From contig JADWOT020000004.1 in NCBI GenBank assembly GCA_036345935.2, positions 2,842,418-2,906,417 of the forward strand: a DNA stretch of 64,000 nt, given 5' to 3'. The translations under genes and the position numbers were made by a program. This document shows positions 38,381-51,911 of this stretch, in pieces. The notes beneath the pieces were generated by a model. It was not told the DNA's origin, ran no database searches, and saw only the letters and a list, made by a program, of their open reading frames with translations. Numbering within the stretch: the first letter of the stretch is position 1; every line of letters begins with the position of its first letter. This stretch comes from Taenia hydatigena. Lineage: Eukaryota > Platyhelminthes > Cestoda > Cyclophyllidea > Taeniidae.

Positions 38381-41300
38381 TCCGTAATTCTGTGCCGGAG
38401 AAGTTAATCACATAGGGATGAGCAACATCATTGAATGTCATGATTAAACATTTGTAAGGCAAACTAAATGTGCTACAGCCGGCATGGAGTCAAGGCGACT
38501 TCACGCCTACAAATCGACTAATATTTTTTGCGGCATAAATTAAAAGTGGATGTTTATTGTCCACTACTAGTAAGAACATTTGCCATTCGCCTAATGTTGA
38601 AACCAGTTTAGGCACCCGCATTAAAATTTCCAGTTAAGAAGTCTTGCTGATGACTTCCCTCCCTTTGCATATTCTACAAAATATAAACGCATAAAACAAC
38701 TAGCTCAATTAACAGCTACGTACAACAGCAAATCATTGTAACACAAATACTCAATGCTGATCATTTCATCAGCTGCTAAGACAAAATCCTGCGCTCAGTA
38801 ACAAATTTGATGACCCATCTCAAAGCCCTGAAAGTGCACTCTCCAATGTGTATTACCACAACTTTAATTTAACAGCGCAAGCAGAGGCATTAGCTGAACA
38901 GCGCGTTAGTCAGTCGTGTTGGAGGCACCCGTCCCCGTTAAAATGCAATAAGGCATCAAAATGACAGGAAAGATGGGACAATGAGTTGACTCACGGTTGC
39001 ACTCTGCCACTTCCGGTGATACTCCCAGGGACAATGTTGATTTTAGTGCGTTGCAATACGTCACCTTTATAAATGACTCCTGTAATTACGAATAGACCTG
39101 TAATTTAGGATTTTCTATACAGTTTCTCAGCAAAAAACCCAAGTTGATTCGGGCGAAGGCAACAAAGGGTAATTTGAAAGGGAATACTCGGTCCTACGCA
39201 CCACCGACAGATACAACCAAAGCTGTACTATTGTCAGTAAAAGCAAACCTGTCACGTGCTTGTTGATTTCTCCCAAGAAAATCGCACGAAATGCTCGCAA
39301 GTCCCTTTCTATATCTTTCACCAAGCCGAATATAATATGTGCGAAATAAACATTAGCGGAAGTCAATCACTCAGCAGATGTTTTGAGTAGCTGGGTAACA
39401 TTGTAAGCGGGATGGAAGATACAAATTAGTACAGTTCCTTTTGAAAGTTCATTTAACTCACTACAGACGGGCTCCCCACCGAGAGCGTTGGGCACTGCGC
39501 TGATGTATAATGCGACCTATTTTGGATGCAAACACATCTGATGAATGGGAGAGACATCTGTTACTTTCTCTAACGAGAGTCCAAACGTTTGCCAAATATT
39601 ATGCGAGTAATTGAATCAAACGAGATGAAGATTACCGGAGTTAAGTGTTCGGGATGGAACGATAATCTAGGACTGCTGGCGACTTTGGCTCTATGCCTTC
39701 AACGGCAAAGCTAACTTCAAACAACTTTAAGTCTTTGTCGCATTGCGAGAGAGGGAACGACGCGTTCACCTCAACTTCACCTGTCCTATGACGAACAGAA
39801 TATGCTCTATTGCGGCATCAATATCTTTTACAATGAATTAAAAAAGCCTCAAATTCGCGATGCAGCAAAATGTGTAGGCTATGCGACAGCTTGAATAACC
39901 ATGCTGTCAACTTAGTTAAGTTACTTTAATCCTTGGAGTAGAATACTTGAGCACCCAATGTTCTGTGTGTCAAGATGACAGGCTTAAAGGTTTGCATGAG
40001 ACATGGTAGTCTCCTTCGCGCCAAGGCAGTCGTAATTGGGGAGAAGCGACCCTGAATTGCCAACTAGTGGTGCTGCGTCAGCTCATTAAACATTGACGAC
40101 TGTGGCCAGAATGGCTGGTTAGATGCTAGTTATTTGGTGTGTACAAGACTTAAAAATGCGTTCAGATTAAGACAAACTATCATGCTTTGATCCTTTTGCA
40201 GGGTTTGCCTCAGCCCTGCATCCTGTTGACGAAACATTTGCACTTTTTAGCCGTCATCCGACTGGCCACTGCATCGCTTTGGATATTCGTACTCTAAGAA
40301 GAAAGTTGGCACAAGTAGAAAAGCTTGCTTGACCATCCATGCGTATGCGAGTCTGGTGCGTACTTAGTGTTTTTTGGTTGTTAACGCAAGTTGCATGATA
40401 TTCTTGACAAAGTTAAAGCTATCAAATAAACACTTTATTCCGAAGATGCCCATCCAAATCGGTGCATGCTTATTCGATCACGTTAGCCAACTTACAAAAT
40501 AACCCTCACACTGATAATGCATGGTGCCCAACGGTCGCGGATCCTATGCGACGACCTTTCATCCCCATAATTCTGGAGTTCTTGCGACTTTGAAACACAG
40601 ACATTGTTTCACTTTAACCTATCAAACGAGACATCAAATGCTTTGCCTGCTGACAAGTTTCGGCGGGCTGATCTCTTCCAAATCGGGCCCCAGTGAGCTT
40701 TATGTCTAAGCTTATCAATAAGTTCTAGATGCATGCATCCGCTAAAACTTGAAACCAGGTAGAGTAGCACACTTCACATGGCGTATTTATTGTCTACGTA
40801 GAATATTGTACAAAACGAGACTTAAGATGAGTAGTTAACATGAAGAAATAAAGACGTAACTGAGCTGCAGGCGACAATAATAGGAGGTGCAATAACTCTT
40901 ACCATCCCTACCTGTTGATGTCTGGCGAGCGATTTTGTGTGAATTTATACGGCAGACGACCAAATCACAGAGCGACGATTGGTGTGTGTGCAGAGAGTAG
41001 CAGGCTTTCAATATTGACCTCATGACGGCTGTCTGCATCATCGATGCGTGTGTTTGAGTCGAGTGGGAGTGTTAAGATTTTTGCACATCCTCAGTTGCAT
41101 TTAAGCGAATGCATTCCACTCATGCGCATATGAGGAAAATTCCTCAAGATTATAGGTTGGAGGAAATGCTCTACTTTCATGTGTAACCTGTTTAGTCTGG
41201 TCTACTTACTCTTAGTATTTGCACACTGCCTGTGCTACCACTGCCAGTTCTAGAATATATATCCTTCCAATCTGTCGATCTGCAAATTTAGTTTTGTAAA

Positions 41301-42382
41301 GACATCCAAGGTCCTTTTCTTTACACCTTAGCGTATTTTGGCAGGCGGTTGCATGTACAGCCTATTGGAGAGCCTGATGATTGACTTAGTGCGATATGTT
41401 TGCCTTCATCTACTGTTGACTGCAAACCGACGAGTAGCTCCGACTAAGAGAATGTGGAGGAATGGTAGATCCTCGAGGAGGTGGTGGGCCACGGGCTATC
41501 AACAAAAAGCTGTCGCACTCCACGAAGTCTTTTCATAAGCTATAATCCCAAATTATAGGCGTGAATCCATGGACAGGACGAATGTTCAGTAAAACGCGGT
41601 GCTTGGCAGCGATCTTTTTTCCTTATTCGTCGGAAGCACCTTTGAGCACATGACGAGGCCAGAGTAAACACTCTTGATGTGATTTGCCAAGGAATGTTAT
41701 CCACAATAAGCAGTCTATCCTCCCATCTAGCATGATCTCTTCCCCCGCCCAAAACTATTAGTATTGTGTATTTTGCAGTCTTCTGTTCACGGAGCAGTGT
41801 TTGTTTAGGGCATTCTCAATCTCCATTCGCGCCAACTATGATGCTGCCCTGTTTCAAGCAGAGGTCATCTCTGTTTGTTTGAGTTGCATGGCATCATGGG
41901 GCATCTCTGTTCTTTAGTTACTTACTAGCACACAATTGCGTTTTAGTCTGCCCATGCCTGGCGTCGTAGTCTCAAATTGACTTCGACTTTGAGGGCAGTC
42001 TTCATGGTAGTGTAATGATTTTCGTAGACGTTGAGCCAGTGCTATCTCAAGGGCTTTATTTATCGAGTGTACTTACAAATATATTGTAGGGCTGCAAAAA
42101 TGTGCTTAATGGAAAACCCCTATCAAAGCAAACAAGGCTATATCGCGAATGGCATGATGTTTGACAACCATCTGCATGGCCATGGCCGCAAGTCCAAGGA
42201 CAAAACTAGACGGATTATTTTGCGTACAATTGCACGATGCACAATCTGTCATATGCCATGGTCTTCCGAAAAATCTGGACTCAAAATAGAGCATAGTTTG
42301 TGCAAACAAATTTCCTTCAGGTGTTTTAGGGCACCAGTAGCTAGTAAGACGTGGTAATAATCTATTCAAGGCAAGTCCGGAT

Positions 42383-42430
42383 TTCCCTTTGTCGTCAAAT
42401 GATACAGTCACTTATGCACGACAAAGGGAA
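42383..42430. repeat. 13-bp stem hairpin, left copy
   Basis: TTCCCTTTGTCGT (42383-42395) pairs with ACGACAAAGGGAA (42418-42430) across a 22-base loop. It is mirrored at 45256-45303. It may be the end of a small non-autonomous element whose other member is at 38281-38380. Confidence 0.6.
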
Positions 42431-42984
42431 TTTCTGCTAAAGGCTTAGAGGATATATTTTGGTAGCGTAATTCCATAGGACTTAGTTTTAGGCCAAAATA
42501 TGCGAGCGTCGAAATGAGTAAAAATAAATTACAGATGGGCTAAAAATTACAAATTTCGGTCTTCCATTGGTAGACCATATGCCACATACTTCTGTCTCCA
42601 CAAACACGATCAATCAAAGCAGACCCTTCCGGATTCCTTCACAATGTTCGTCTTCTGGCCCACCAATTACTTCGCTTATTGGTGACGTTCTACTGTAAGA
42701 CCATATTAGATTTATTTGCTTTGACGATTGATATCAACCGCCTCACACAAGATGGAGCATGAGATGGTGTCATAAGATGCTCGCTCGTGATGCGCACACA
42801 CCACGAAACAAATTGGTGGAATGGCATTGGCTGCATTTATGGGCATTGACCGTAACAATATTGCTGCTAGAGTTCAATTCTGCTTACCTCTCGCGCTCAC
42901 TAACACCATACGATTGTGTAAGCTGTTGGAAAGGCAAGGTCACATAGTGTGGTTCCATGCAGTATTAGCTTCAAATATGTTTGT

Positions 42985-44701
42985 TTGGTGTTAGCGTTGA
43001 ATTAGCTTCATCAAAACAGAGAGTGACTGCCACATGAAGTCAAGAATGGCAGTGAATAATGCTCGAGATATGTTCTTTAGGTGAAGGTGAGTAATGGTCG
43101 CACAAAAAGCTGGCATAAATTCATTCATGAAGGCGAAGTTGAGTTCGCAGCATGATAAAGGACTTTGTTTTTCGCAATACATGCTCATCTTAGAATATCG
43201 CACTTGCAGCTAGAGAATAAGTGTGATGGCGGATGGGTTAGCAGGAAGGCAGGTGTTAAAGATAAGAATTGGATGACTGGTGGTAAAAGCCATTCGGAAT
43301 GGGTCAGCTAACTGGTCGTTGGTGGTCGTATTCCTCTTAAACTAGCTAATTCAGCTTGGCATTGCTGAGGGATAGGTACACAAATGATATGAAGGGAAAG
43401 CATATTGTTGGTATCTACGCTTAATATAAGCATCAACTTAGATCACTGGTTGTGCCCATTCGAGAGAAAGCCTTCTTATGCAATAGCTGACTCAACTTCG
43501 CTGTCAAATCCAATGCTCTGCAGAGCGTCTTTACCCATGTAGCAACTTTTCCAGATACCGGATTCGGCGTACTTTCTGGTTCGCACCAAGAAGCCAGCGT
43601 TGCTTTGTAAATACCAATATCCATGTATGAGGAGGTGAACTTGCATATCTTAGATGCATAAACTTGATACAAGGGAACTTTGTTGGCACAACCACGATTT
43701 GTGACCAGCATATTTGATTACATTTGATATTTCTGACCGCCAAGCAAAGTGTCTCAACTAATGTTGAACTACAAATGCTGATTAGTTTTCCTGACATTTG
43801 GATACGTTACTTACTTCCAGGAAGCATTGTTAGTTAACTTTGACATGGTCCGCATTTCGATGAACTCCTTGGATCGCCCTATTACTCGAACACTAACACA
43901 GATAACCTTTCGCCTTCCCTCAAATTATGCGCAGGTCAGCAACCGTATGTGCAACTTTCTTTATTGTATGTCTTGGAATGTACTTCAAGTAGCAGCATAG
44001 AGTGTTGGCTCTTGTTAAGCGCAGCAAATCCTGCTTGTGGCACCCAAAGGCGGCTGTAATTGACTGTGGAAGGCACCATTTTCTCATAATTGTTTGGCGC
44101 CTTTTAAGCTTCTGCCCCATTTCCAATGCATGATCACATGAGCGCATATCTACTCGGGTTCCTCTTTCCCCACGCTGCTGTTCCACATTTCAGTATCGTG
44201 ACTGTTAGTACAAAATTATTGCGTAGTGTCTTTTCTTTGCACTGCAGCTTTCGATGTCTTCGCAAATCAGTACAGCAATGGCATTTTCAAGTAAATCTGT
44301 AAGCATTTTTCATTCTGAGCATGACCTTAGGTTGGCACGATTCACTGCTTTATATTAAGTGCTGGCTGATTTTTGAGCACCATTCACTACAATTCTTGGC
44401 TCAAAGAGTCAGCTACTCTGCTGCGGTTAAGTCTATGCAATGATTGTACCCAACGAATATGTGGAATTAAATTGAGTCTAACTAACAACCTACTCTTTTC
44501 CCATGCAAATTTAAGGCATAGATGTGATAAAATGATTGCCTCTACCTCTCAGTACGCAGTCATGCTTCCTTGCAACTAATGCGTCCTGTTCAACCTTCCC
44601 CATTTCATCCAAGATTGTATGATAGCACACACAAAACTTAGCACAGTTATTATTATTATCATCATTATTATGCAAAAAGATTCAGATGCAGGTCTAAAAA
44701 T
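42985..44701. other. Unique centre of the palindrome, no gene recognised
   Basis: About 1.7 kb with no inverted partner. Arm similarity decays through TCAAATATGTTTG (42968-42980) against its counterpart near 44710. Frames of up to 92 codons are present (43433-43711 on the minus strand) without recognisable motifs. A unique spacer of this size is unlike the tight hairpin left by a sequencing-adapter artefact. Confidence 0.7.
44648..44671 (+). repeat. ATT/ATC trinucleotide run at the inner edge of the right arm
   Basis: A run of TTA/TCA triplets lies about 30 bases inside the unique centre, next to the point where arm homology starts. No matching run is seen at the inner end of the left arm. 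Confidence 0.6.
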
Positions 44702-45255
44702 TTGCGTACATTTGAAATTAATACCGCATGGAAACACACTATGTGACCTTGCCTTTCCAACAGCTTACACAATCGTATGATGTTAGTGAGCGCGAGAGGT
44801 AAGCAGAATTGAACTCTAGCAGCAATATTGTTACGGTCAATGCCCATAGATGCAGCCAATGCCATTCCACCAATTTGTTTCGTGGTGTGTGAGCACCACG
44901 AGCGAGCATCTTATGACACCATCTCATGCTCCATCTTGTGTGAGGCGGTTGATATCAATCGTCAAAGCAAATAAATCTAATATGGTCTTACATTAGAACG
45001 CCACCAATAAGCAAGGTAATTGGTGGGCAAGAAGACGAACATTGTGAAGGAATCCGGAAGGGTCTGCTTTGATTGATCGTGTTTGTGGAGACAGAAGTAT
45101 GTGGCATATGATCTACCAATGGAAGACCGAAATTTGTAATTTTTAGCCCATCTGTAACTTATTTTTACTCATTTCGACGCTCGCATATTTTGGCCTAAAA
45201 CTAAGTCCTATGGAATTACGCTACCAAAATATATCCTCTAAGCCTTTAGCAGAAT

Positions 45256-45303
45256 TTCCCTTTGTCGTGCATAAGTGACTGTATCATTTGACGACAAAGG
45301 GAA
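45256..45303. repeat. 13-bp stem hairpin, right copy
   Basis: Mirror of 42383-42430 with the same stem sequence kept on both sides. Confidence 0.6.
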
Positions 45304-48300
45304 ATCCGGACTTGCCTTGAATAGATTATTACCACGTCTTACTAGCTACTGGTGCCCTAAAACACCTGAAGGAGATTTGCTTGCACAAATTATGCTCTAT
45401 TTTGAGTTCAGATTTTTTGGAAGACCATGGCATATGACAGATTGTGCATCGTGCAATTGTACGCAAAATAATCCGTCTAGTTTTGTCCTTGGACTTGCGG
45501 CCATGGCCATGCAGATGGTTGTCAAACATCATGCCATTCGCGATATAGCCTTGTTTGCTTTGATAGGGGTTTTCCATTAAGCACATTCTTGCAGCCTTAC
45601 AAGATGCTTGTAAGTACACACGATAAATAAAGCCCTTGAGATAACACTGGCTCAACGTCTACGAAAATCTTTGCACTACCATGAAGACTGCCGTCAAAGT
45701 CGAAGTCAATTTGAGACTACGACGCCAGGCATGGGCAGACTAAAACGCAATTGTGTGCTAGTAAGTAACTAAAGAACAGAGATGCCCCATGATGCCATGA
45801 AACTCAAAGAAACAGAGATGACCTCTGCTTGAAACAAGGCAGCATCATAGTTGGCGCGAATGGAGATTGAGAATGCCCTAAACAAACACTGCTCCGTGAA
45901 CAGAAGACTGCAAAATACACAATACTAATAGTTTTGGGCGGGGGAAGAGATCATGCTAGATGGGAGGATAGACTGCTTATTGTGGATAACATTCCTTGGC
46001 AAATCACATCAAGAATGTTTACTCTGGCCTCGTCATGTGCTCACAGGTGCTTCCGACGAATAAGGAAAAAAGATCTCGCCAAGCACCGCGTTTTACTGAA
46101 CATTCGTCCTGCCCATGGATTCACACCTATAACATGGGATTATAGCTCATGAAAAGACTTCGTGGAGTGCGACAGCTTTTTGTTGATAGCCCGTGGCCCA
46201 CCACCTCCTCGAGGATCTACCATTCCTCCACATTCTCTTAGTCGGAGCTACTCGTCGGTTTGCAGTCCAAAAGTAGATGAAGGCAAACATATTGCACTAG
46301 GTCAATCACCAGGCTCTCCAATAAGCTGTAAACGCAACCTCCCGCCAAAACACGCTAAGGTGTATAGAAAAGGACCTCGGGTGTCTCTACAAAAACAAAC
46401 CCGTTAATCACCAGATTGAAAGGAAATGTATTTAAGAACTGGCGGTGGTGGCACAGGCAGTGTGCGAATACTAAGAGTAAGTAGACTAGACTAAACAGGT
46501 TACACATAAAAGTAGAGCAGTTCCTCTAACCTATAATCTTGAGGAATTTTCCCCATATGCGCATGAGTGGAATGCATTCACTTAAATGCAACTGAGGATG
46601 TGCAAAAATCTTAACACTCCCACTCGACTCAAACACACGCATCGATGATGCAGACAGCCGTCATGAGGTCAATATTGAAAGCCTGCTATTCTATGCACAC
46701 ACACCAATCGTCGCTCTGTGATTTGGTCGTCTGCTGTATAAATTCACACAAAATCGCTCGCCAGACATCAACAGGTAGGGATGGTAAGAGTTATTGCACC
46801 TCCTATTATTGTCGCCTGCGGCTCAGTTACGTCTTTATTTCTTCATGTTAACTACTCATCTTAAGTCTCGTTTTGTACAATATTCTACGTAGACAATAAA
46901 TGCGCCATGTGAAGTGTGCTACTCTACCTGGTTTCAAGTTTTAGCGGATGCATGCATCTGGAACTTATTGATAAGCTTAGACATAAAGCTCACTGGGGCC
47001 TGATTCGGAAGAGATCAGCCCGCCGAAACTTGTCAGCAGGCAAAGCATTTGATGTCTCGTTTGATAGGATAAAGTAAAACAATGTCTGTGTTTCAAAGTC
47101 GCAAGAACTCCAGAATTATGGGGATGAAAGGTCGTCGCATAGGATCCGCGACCGTTGGGCACTATGCATTATCAGTGTGAGGGTTATTTTGTAAGTTGGC
47201 CAACGTGATCGAATAAGCATGCACCGATTTGGATGGGCATCTTCGGAATAAAGTGTTTATTTGTTAGCTTTAACTTTGTCAAGAATATCATGCAACTTGC
47301 GTTAACAACCAAAGAACACTAAGTACGCACCAGACTCGCATGCGCATGGACGGTCAAGCAAGCTTTTTTACTTGTGCCAAATTTCTTCTTAGAGTGCGAA
47401 TATCCAAAGCGATTCAGTGGCCAGTCGAATGACGACTAAAAATTGCAAATGTTTCGTCAACAGGATGCAGGGCTGAGGCAAACCCTGCAAAAGGATCAAA
47501 GCATGATAGTTTGCCTTAATCTGAACGCATTTTAATTCTTGTACACACCAAATAACTAGCATCTAACCAGCCATTCTGGCCACAGTCGTCAGTGTTTAAT
47601 GAGCTCACGCAGCACCACCAGTTGACAATTCAGGGTCGCCTTGGCACGAAGGAGACTACCATGTCTCATGCAAACCTTTAAGCCTGTCATCTTGACACAC
47701 AGAACATTGGGTGTTCAAGTATTCTACTCCAAGGATTAAAGTAACTTAACTAAGCTGACAGCATGGTTATTCAAGTTGTCGCATAGCCTACACATTTTGC
47801 TGCATCGCGAATTTGAGGCTTTTTTAATTCATTGTAAAAGATATTGATGCCGCAATAGAGCATATTCTGTTCGTCATAGGACAGGTGAAGTTGAGGTGAA
47901 CGCGTCGTTCCCTCTCTCGCAATGCGACAAAGACTTAAAGTTGTTTGAAGTTAGCTTTGCCGTTGAAGGCATAGAGCCAAAGTCGCCAGCAGTCCTAGAT
48001 TATCGTTCCATCCCGAACACTTAACTCCGGTAATCTTCATCTCGTTTGATTCAATTACTCGCATAATATTTGGCAAACGTTTGGACTCTCGTTAGAGAAA
48101 GTAACAGATGTCTCTCCCATTCATCAGATGTGTTTGCATCCAAAATAGGTCGCATTATACATCAGCGCAGTGCCCAACGCTCTCGGTGGGGAGCCCGTCT
48201 GTAGTGAGTTAAATGAACTTTCAAAAGGAACTGTACTAATTTGTATCTTCCATCCCGCTTACAATGTTACCCAGCTACTCAAAACATCTGCTGAGTGATT

Positions 48301-49284
48301 GACTTCCGCTAATGTTTATTTCGCACATATTATATTCGGCTTGGTGAAAGATATAGAAAGGGACTTGCGAGCATTTCGTGCGATTTTCTTGGGAGAAATC
48401 AACAAGCACGTGACAGGTTTGCTTTTACTGGCAATAATACAGCTTTGGTTGTATCTGTCGGTGGTGCGTAGGACCGAGTAGTCCCTTTCAAATTACCCTT
48501 TGTTGCCATCGCCCGAATCAACTTGGGTTTTTTGCTGAGAAACTGTATAGAAAATCCTAAATTACAGGTCCATTCGTAAATACAAGAGTCATGTATAAAG
48601 GTGACGTATTGCAATGAACTAAAATTAACATTGTCCCTGGGAGTATCACCGGAAGTGGCAGAGTGCAACCGTGAGTCAACCCATTGTCCCACCTTTCCTG
48701 TCATTTTGATGCCTTATTGCATTTTAACGGGGACGGGTGCCTCCAACACGACTGACTAACGCGCTGTTCAGCTAATGCCTCTGCTTGCGCTGTTAAATTA
48801 AAGTTGTGGTAATACACATTGGAGAGTGCACCTTCAGGGCTTTGGGATGGGTCATCAAATTTGTTACGGAGCGCAGGATTTTGTCTTGGCAGCTGATGAA
48901 ATGATCAGCATTGAGTATTTGTGTTACAATGATTTGCTGTTGTACGTAGCAGTTAATTGAGCTAGTTGTTTTATGTGTTTATATTTTGTAGAATATGCAA
49001 AGGGAGAGAAATCATCAGCAAGACTTCTTAACTGGAAATTTTAATGCGGGTGCCTAAACTGGTTTCAACATTAGGCGAATGGCAAATGTTCTTACTAGTA
49101 GTGGACAATAAACATCCACTTTTAATTTATGCCGCAAAAAATATTAGTCGATTTGTAGGCGTGAAGTCGCCTTGACTCCATGCCGGCTGTAGCACATTTA
49201 GTTTGCCTTACAAATGTTTAATCATGACATTCAATGATGTTGCTCATCCCTATGTGATTAACTTCTCCGGCACAGAATTACGGA

Positions 49285-49384
49285 ATGCTTCCGACTCTTT
49301 GTGTCAAATGTAGTGGTCACCTGAGCACGACAGAAAGAAGTTCTATCAAAGCATTAGAAGGTATATTGTAGTGGCGTAGTTACT
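49285..49384 (-). repeat. Small dispersed element, right copy
   Basis: Mirror of 38281-38380 in module D'. It is nearly identical to its arm partner. Confidence 0.5.
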
Positions 49385-49454
49385 CAAAGCCGAATTTGGG
49401 TGGTGGATGTGTGTGTAATATTTTGTTTGTTTGAACTACCGGTTTCAGCCAGGG

Positions 49455-51065
49455 TCACAGAGGTAGCCACATTGTCTTTGCTGCGTAGGCTGGTCTCCGG
49501 GCCATGCCAGCAGCTTGTTTCCTTCTGCTCGTTGAATATGTATGTTCCACCCTGGCATTCTGCCTTCTTTTATCTCTTTGTAAAGGTACACCGCCCACGG
49601 CCACGTCACTCGCGTCTGTGTGATGGTCTCTAAGCTTGGTAAAGCCAGAATGGGAGCAGAGCATTTGCTTTAGTTCTTTTAAGGCTTCATCATATTCCTT
49701 CTCCCACTTGAAACTCTTTTCGCCTGCTTCTTGGTTAGCTTGTGTAGGGAAATAGAGATCTTGGCAAATCCTTTAACGAAACGCCTATAGTAGTTTGCCA
49801 AGCCGAGAAAGCTGCAGAGTTTCGTCTGGTTGGTTGGTGTTGGCCAAGTTCTCACTTGTTTTGTACGATCTTCAATGGGCAGCTTTCCATCTGACGAGAC
49901 TGTTTGCCCCAAAAAGTTGAATGAACGACGAAGAAAATGGCACTTCTTTGGATTCCAGGTCGAGTCTGCATCCTGCAGACGGTCCAGGACTAGTTTGAGA
50001 TTAGTGTTGTGCTCGCGAATGTCTTTACCGTAAATAAGGACGCAATCGAGGTAGATTATGCAATGTTTCGGAAAAAGCTTAATCAGTGTTTCCTGCATCA
50101 GGCGCTGGATAGTGGCTGCGGCGTTACGGAGCCCAAACAACACTGTCTGGAATTCATAAGGCTCGCTAAGCACTATGAAAGCTGTCTTCTCTCTATCTTT
50201 TTCCGCTACTTTTACCTGCCAGTATCCGGATTATAGGTCTAGTGTGGAGAACTACTTTGATCCGTGCAGAGAATCCAAGGAGTCATTGATGTGAGGTATG
50301 GAAAAAGCGTCCCTCCTAATTACGGCATCTAGCTTTCTGTAATCGATGCACATCCGTGGGCTACCGCCACTTTTCTTTACCAGTGCGCTTGTGGAGGTCC
50401 ATGGTGACTTGGATGGTTTTATAACTTCATTCTTGATCATCTCGTCCACCAAACGGTATACTTCGTCAAGGACGGGCGGCGGTAAGCGTCTGGGTGGTCG
50501 CCAAATAGGCCTAAATTCGCCGGTGCCAATAGTATGTCAGACGATATTTGTGCGTCCGAATTCCACTCCTTGCCATGAGAACATGAATCAACTGGGAGCA
50601 AAGTTCATCTAAGTTGTTGATGAGAATGCCCACAGCTTTAAATAGGACACTACAGATTTCGCCTGGGTTTTCTTTTGGAGGAGATTTGGCTGGGATTGTT
50701 TCCTTATGCTGCTGGGTCGCAAATGTGCCTTCTGCGAAACTCAGAACCGCCTTGGTGTTACGAAGGAAGTCACTGTCAAGTATCGCTGCGACGGTCGGTG
50801 GTCAGACTCTAGCTTTGAATTGAACGCTATCCAACTTTTTGCCTTGTTAGGTAGGCAGGTTCTGAAGGCTCGTTTCCACCCGGATTTTGACCACGGCGAA
50901 AGAACTTTTGATTCAGCAAATCCTCTTGCTGGTCGATAACGAGTTGAGCCAGTATCTCACAGCGCTGGTCAAGATCGGGATGAGGTGAGACTCCGGCATC
51001 AATTGCTGCTGAGAAAAGCTCATGCAGAAGAGCGTGGAGGATCAGCGGAATTCTCGCTGTGACTG
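49455..51065 (-). mobile_element. Ty3/gypsy-type pol remnant, right copy, inactivated
   Basis: Mirror of 36600-38210. It has the same two in-frame stops before the SGYWQV motif, the same Cys in the YLDC box and the same frameshift before RNase H. The copies differ by a few substitutions (for example Ser/Phe in RRS-V/F-NF, Leu/Pro before IEDR, Ile/Met before CIDYR). Shared lesions mean the element was dead before duplication, or the arms have since been equalised by conversion. Integrase and LTRs are again missing. Confidence 0.85.
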
Positions 51066-51911
51066 TTTCCCTTTATTATGATGAAACTATTTCATTGCGT
51101 AAAACTTAATTGAGTTTGGCAGCCAAACTATACATTTTCAACTGACAGTAGAAATGAGCCGCTGTTGGACGAATTATATCAATTATAGGCAAATTTGGTT
51201 AGTCGGTAGTTAATTTGTTATGATTTGCCCCTTTCATTGCCAGCTAACCTAGAAAATCTTGCACACTTTAGGGTCAATATATGAAGAATCCTATAAATGT
51301 GAAAACCACTTACTAAACAGAAAACTTTATGCTGATTATGATCTACTTGCAGAGGGCCAAAAATGTAAAAGCAAATCCATCATTGGCCTCGAAGGTGAGA
51401 CATCGGTTGATGGCAAGCACAATTGAACATGGTCACCGACCGCATTATTTGTCACCATAGAAGTATACTGAATTGGCATGATTAGTCCCTATGCATAGTG
51501 GTTTTCTGGTAGAGGTTATCATCGACACTCATTTGCCATTATGTGCTTCTTCACCAGCCACCATTACGACAATGGTGGTTGGTGTCGTTAAACCTCTTTA
51601 GTAAAGAGCTATTGCTGTGATGATAGTTGGTGACGTCGACTACGGCTAAGTTCTTGCTTCTACATGCAGTATTAGGTTGCCTCTCAGCTTTGGATTGTGT
51701 TGTTAATGTATTTGAATGACTGGTAAAAGAAAGCGTCTTATGAATGCAAACCTTCTTTTCGGTTAAAGTCTCCGAAACTTACTAAAGATGTAAGTCGTTT
51801 CTATAATCAGAAGCAAATGATCTGAAAAGACGCTTGATATAGTGAGTTTCTTTTTTATCGGGGAAAGAATAAAGGATCCATGTTGGTACTCTTCGTGGCG
51901 CCAGGTTCTCC

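Larger units (their letters stand above)
35754..42984 (+). repeat. Palindrome left arm, module D
   Basis: Reverse complement of 44702-51911 (coordinate sums 87665 on the outer part, 87686 on the inner part, from small indels). The reverse-transcriptase part is about 99% identical, but 41215-41385 differs at about 18%. Apart from the Ty3-type remnant I recognise no gene. Frames at 42031-42357 and 40521-40709 have no family resemblance. Confidence 0.9.
44702..51911 (-). repeat. Palindrome right arm, module D'
   Basis: Reverse complement of 35754-42984 with small indels. It carries the mirrored Ty3-type remnant (49455-51065), hairpin (45256-45303) and small dispersed element. I see no further gene. 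Confidence 0.9.

Noticed and set aside
36000..38700. Search for LTRs flanking the Ty3-type remnant
   Set aside because: No pair of direct repeats of LTR size was found on either side. The remnant is too truncated to place its ends.
39615..39690. Weak resemblance to the inner part of 5S rRNA
   Set aside because: Only short scattered matches and no full 5S length or paired ends. It does not fold as 5S over the expected 120 bases by eye.
42106..42411. 101-codon minus-strand frame in D, mirrored at 45275-45580, and its opposite-strand partner 42031-42357
   Set aside because: Both strands are open over the same bases, so at most one could be real. Neither resembles a known protein, and the arm copies carry several residue changes.
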